From Moraxellaceae bacterium UBA2031 (lineage in GTDB: Bacteria; Pseudomonadota; Gammaproteobacteria; Pseudomonadales; Moraxellaceae), in NCBI GenBank assembly GCA_002333145.1, contig DDBN01000102.1:1-7019 (forward strand): DNA of 7,019 nt, given 5' to 3'. The translations under genes were made by a program, and so were the position numbers. Each line of letters opens with the position of its first letter. Positions within the stretch are counted from its first letter, which is position 1. Under the pieces are notes generated by a model that saw only the letters and a program-made list of their open reading frames with translations, did no database searches and was not told the origin of the DNA. This document shows positions 5,530 to 7,019 of the stretch, one piece after another.

Positions 5530-7019
5530 ATGGCAATTCAACACTTTGATGTACTGATTGTAGGTGCGGGCCTTTCGGGTATCGGCGCCGCTACTCATTT
5601 ACAAAAGCAGTGCCCGGGTAAGACGTACGCCATTTTGGAAGGCCGCGATGCCATTGGTGGCACATGGGATTTGTTTCGCTATCCCGGCATCCGCTCCGAC
5701 TCAGACATGTTCACCCTGGGCTATAGCTTTAAGCCGTGGACCAACCCAAAGGCGATTGCCGATGGCCCATCGATTCGCTCATACATCCACGAAGCGGCTC
5801 GCGAAGGCGGCATTGAAAAGAACATCCGCTTTGGCCACAAAATCGTAAAATCGTCATGGTCATCCGACGATGCCCAGTGGACCGTGGAAGCCTTGCTGCA
5901 GGACACCGGAAAGACCGTGAAGTACACCTGCAACTTCCTCTTTATGTGCTCCGGATACTACAACTATGATGCCGGCTATACGCCGCATTTCGAGGGCCGT
6001 GAGCGCTTTAAGGGTCAGATTATTCATCCGCAGCACTGGCCAGAAAATCTCGATTACACCGGCAAAAAAGTGGTCATTATTGGCAGTGGTGCAACCGCTG
6101 TTACCTTGCTTCCCGCCATGACGGATAAAGCCGCTCATGTGACCATGCTGCAGCGTTCGCCCACCTATGTTGTGTCGCTTCCCGAACAGGATTTGTTTGC
6201 CAATAGTCTGCGTCGCTTCCTTCCAGAGAAGATGGTGTACCGTGCCACTCGCGCCAAGAACATCGCGCTGACGCTGGGCTTTTTCAATCTCTCTCGGCAG
6301 CGGCCAAAGCCTGTCCGCCGCATGCTGCTGGCTCAAGTGCGCGCTCAGGTTGGCAAAGACTTCGACATGAAGCACTTCACGCCCAACTACAATCCGTGGG
6401 ACGAGCGCCTGTGTGCCGTGCCCAATGGCGACTTGTTCAAAACACTGCGCAAGGGCCAAGGCGAAATCGTTACCGACCACATCGACACCTTTACCGAAAC
6501 CGGCATTCAGTTGAAGTCGGGGCAGCATCTGGATGCCGACATCATCATCACGGCCACAGGCCTAGACTTGCAGATCATGGGCGGCATGCAAGTGGTGGTG
6601 GATGGTAAGCCTGCCGATGTGACTCAGCGCATGAATTACAAGGGCATCATGTTTGAGGGCATCCCCAATATTGCCATGGTGTTTGGCTACACCAACGCCA
6701 GTTGGACGCTAAAGGCCGACATCAGCAGCGAATATGTCTGTCGCCTGCTGAAGACAATGGATAAGCGCGGTATGCGCCAGTGCACGCCTATCAACAACGA
6801 TCCATCCGTCATACCTGAGTCGTTCATGGACATGCATTCAGGCTATGTGCAGCGCGCACTGTCCAAGCTACCCAAGCAGGGCAACAAGGCGCCGTGGAAG
6901 GTGTACATGAACTACTTCCTGGATTTACCAATGCTGCGCTACCGTCCGATTGAAGATGGCAGCATGGAGTTGTCTAACCCAAAATCGGCCGGTCGTGCCA
7001 AGGCGAAAGCCAAGGCTGC
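5530..7019 (+). CDS. EthA-type Baeyer-Villiger flavin monooxygenase (3' end outside window)
   Basis: This is an FAD- and NADPH-dependent class B monooxygenase, which inserts one oxygen atom from O2 into ketones (giving esters) or oxidises sulfur groups. At least 496 residues are visible and the frame stays open to the edge. The FAD Rossmann motif is GAGLSG (12-17), followed by GGTWDLFRYPGIRSDSDM (43-60). The fingerprint FKGQIIHPQHWP (160-171) fits FxGxxxHxxxW(P/D), the Baeyer-Villiger form. The NADP Rossmann motif is GSGATA (185-190), and ITATGL lies at 340-345. From memory, many stretches match mycobacterial EthA closely, including CSGYYNYD, NPWDERLC, VPNGDLF and YTNASWTLKAD. EthA is about 489 residues, so this copy is nearly complete. 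An Ala/Lys tail (AGRAKAKAKAKA) begins at 487. ATG 5530 is the first in-frame start; the ribosome binding site is weak (GGA 5519-5521). The natural substrate is unknown. Confidence 0.95.
   Translation, partial: MAIQHFDVLIVGAGLSGIGAATHLQKQCPGKTYAILEGRDAIGGTWDLFRYPGIRSDSDMFTLGYSFKPWTNPKAIADGPSIRSYIHEAAREGGIEKNIRFGHKIVKSSWSSDDAQWTVEALLQDTGKTVKYTCNFLFMCSGYYNYDAGYTPHFEGRERFKGQIIHPQHWPENLDYTGKKVVIIGSGATAVTLLPAMTDKAAHVTMLQRSPTYVVSLPEQDLFANSLRRFLPEKMVYRATRAKNIALTLGFFNLSRQRPKPVRRMLLAQVRAQVGKDFDMKHFTPNYNPWDERLCAVPNGDLFKTLRKGQGEIVTDHIDTFTETGIQLKSGQHLDADIIITATGLDLQIMGGMQVVVDGKPADVTQRMNYKGIMFEGIPNIAMVFGYTNASWTLKADISSEYVCRLLKTMDKRGMRQCTPINNDPSVIPESFMDMHSGYVQRALSKLPKQGNKAPWKVYMNYFLDLPMLRYRPIEDGSMELSNPKSAGRAKAKAKA

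Noticed and set aside
5564..5848. 94-codon + strand open frame
   Set aside because: Out-of-frame shadow of the first third of the monooxygenase, with no start signal or domain.
5860..6528. 222-codon open frame on the - strand
   Set aside because: Fully antisense to the monooxygenase. His- and Gly-rich composition without motifs is what the complement of that coding sequence gives.
1..7019. Mobile element, CRISPR, toxin-antitoxin or defence system
   Set aside because: No transposase, integrase, regularly spaced repeats, tRNA-end duplication or toxin/antitoxin-like gene pair is visible on either strand.

Overview
The window looks like an ordinary chromosomal segment of a gammaproteobacterium, probably an aquatic or marine one. 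The organism call is inference. It rests on moderate base composition, Shine-Dalgarno-led genes, a TIGR02450-type small protein common in gammaproteobacteria, a PAS-GGDEF diguanylate cyclase and an outer-membrane-type lipoprotein. I see no rRNA or tRNA gene, CRISPR array, insertion sequence, integrase, phage gene or defence island.

Left part (1-2418, all + strand). The 3' end of a CPA1/NhaP-type cation:proton antiporter enters from the left edge. It is followed by a 71-residue Trp-rich TIGR02450-like protein, a small lipoprotein with an acidic Pro/Ser-rich linker, and a protein with two membrane segments around an extracytoplasmic domain. The last two have no function I can name.

Middle part (2419-4242, + strand). 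After a gap of about 200 bases comes a 1-Cys (Prx6-type) peroxiredoxin. A long interrupted hairpin follows, then a gamma-glutamylcyclotransferase-like protein, then an exported or membrane-anchored protein with a C-terminal Excalibur domain that starts at TTG. Peroxide reduction and gamma-glutamyl (possibly glutathione) chemistry are therefore neighbours, but the hairpin between them argues against simple co-transcription.

Right part (4261-7019). A cytosolic PAS-GGDEF diguanylate cyclase on the - strand meets the Excalibur gene tail to tail. Upstream of it is a divergent control region with several inverted repeats and a sigma70-like promoter. That region leads into an EthA-type Baeyer-Villiger flavin monooxygenase on the + strand, which runs off the right edge.

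I do not find a convincing new multi-gene system. The most interesting items are non-coding or concern translation starts: the 3310-3361 hairpin, a near-duplicated translation-initiation segment creating an overlapping upstream ORF at the monooxygenase start, operator-like inverted repeats in the divergent region, and two uncharacterised envelope proteins.
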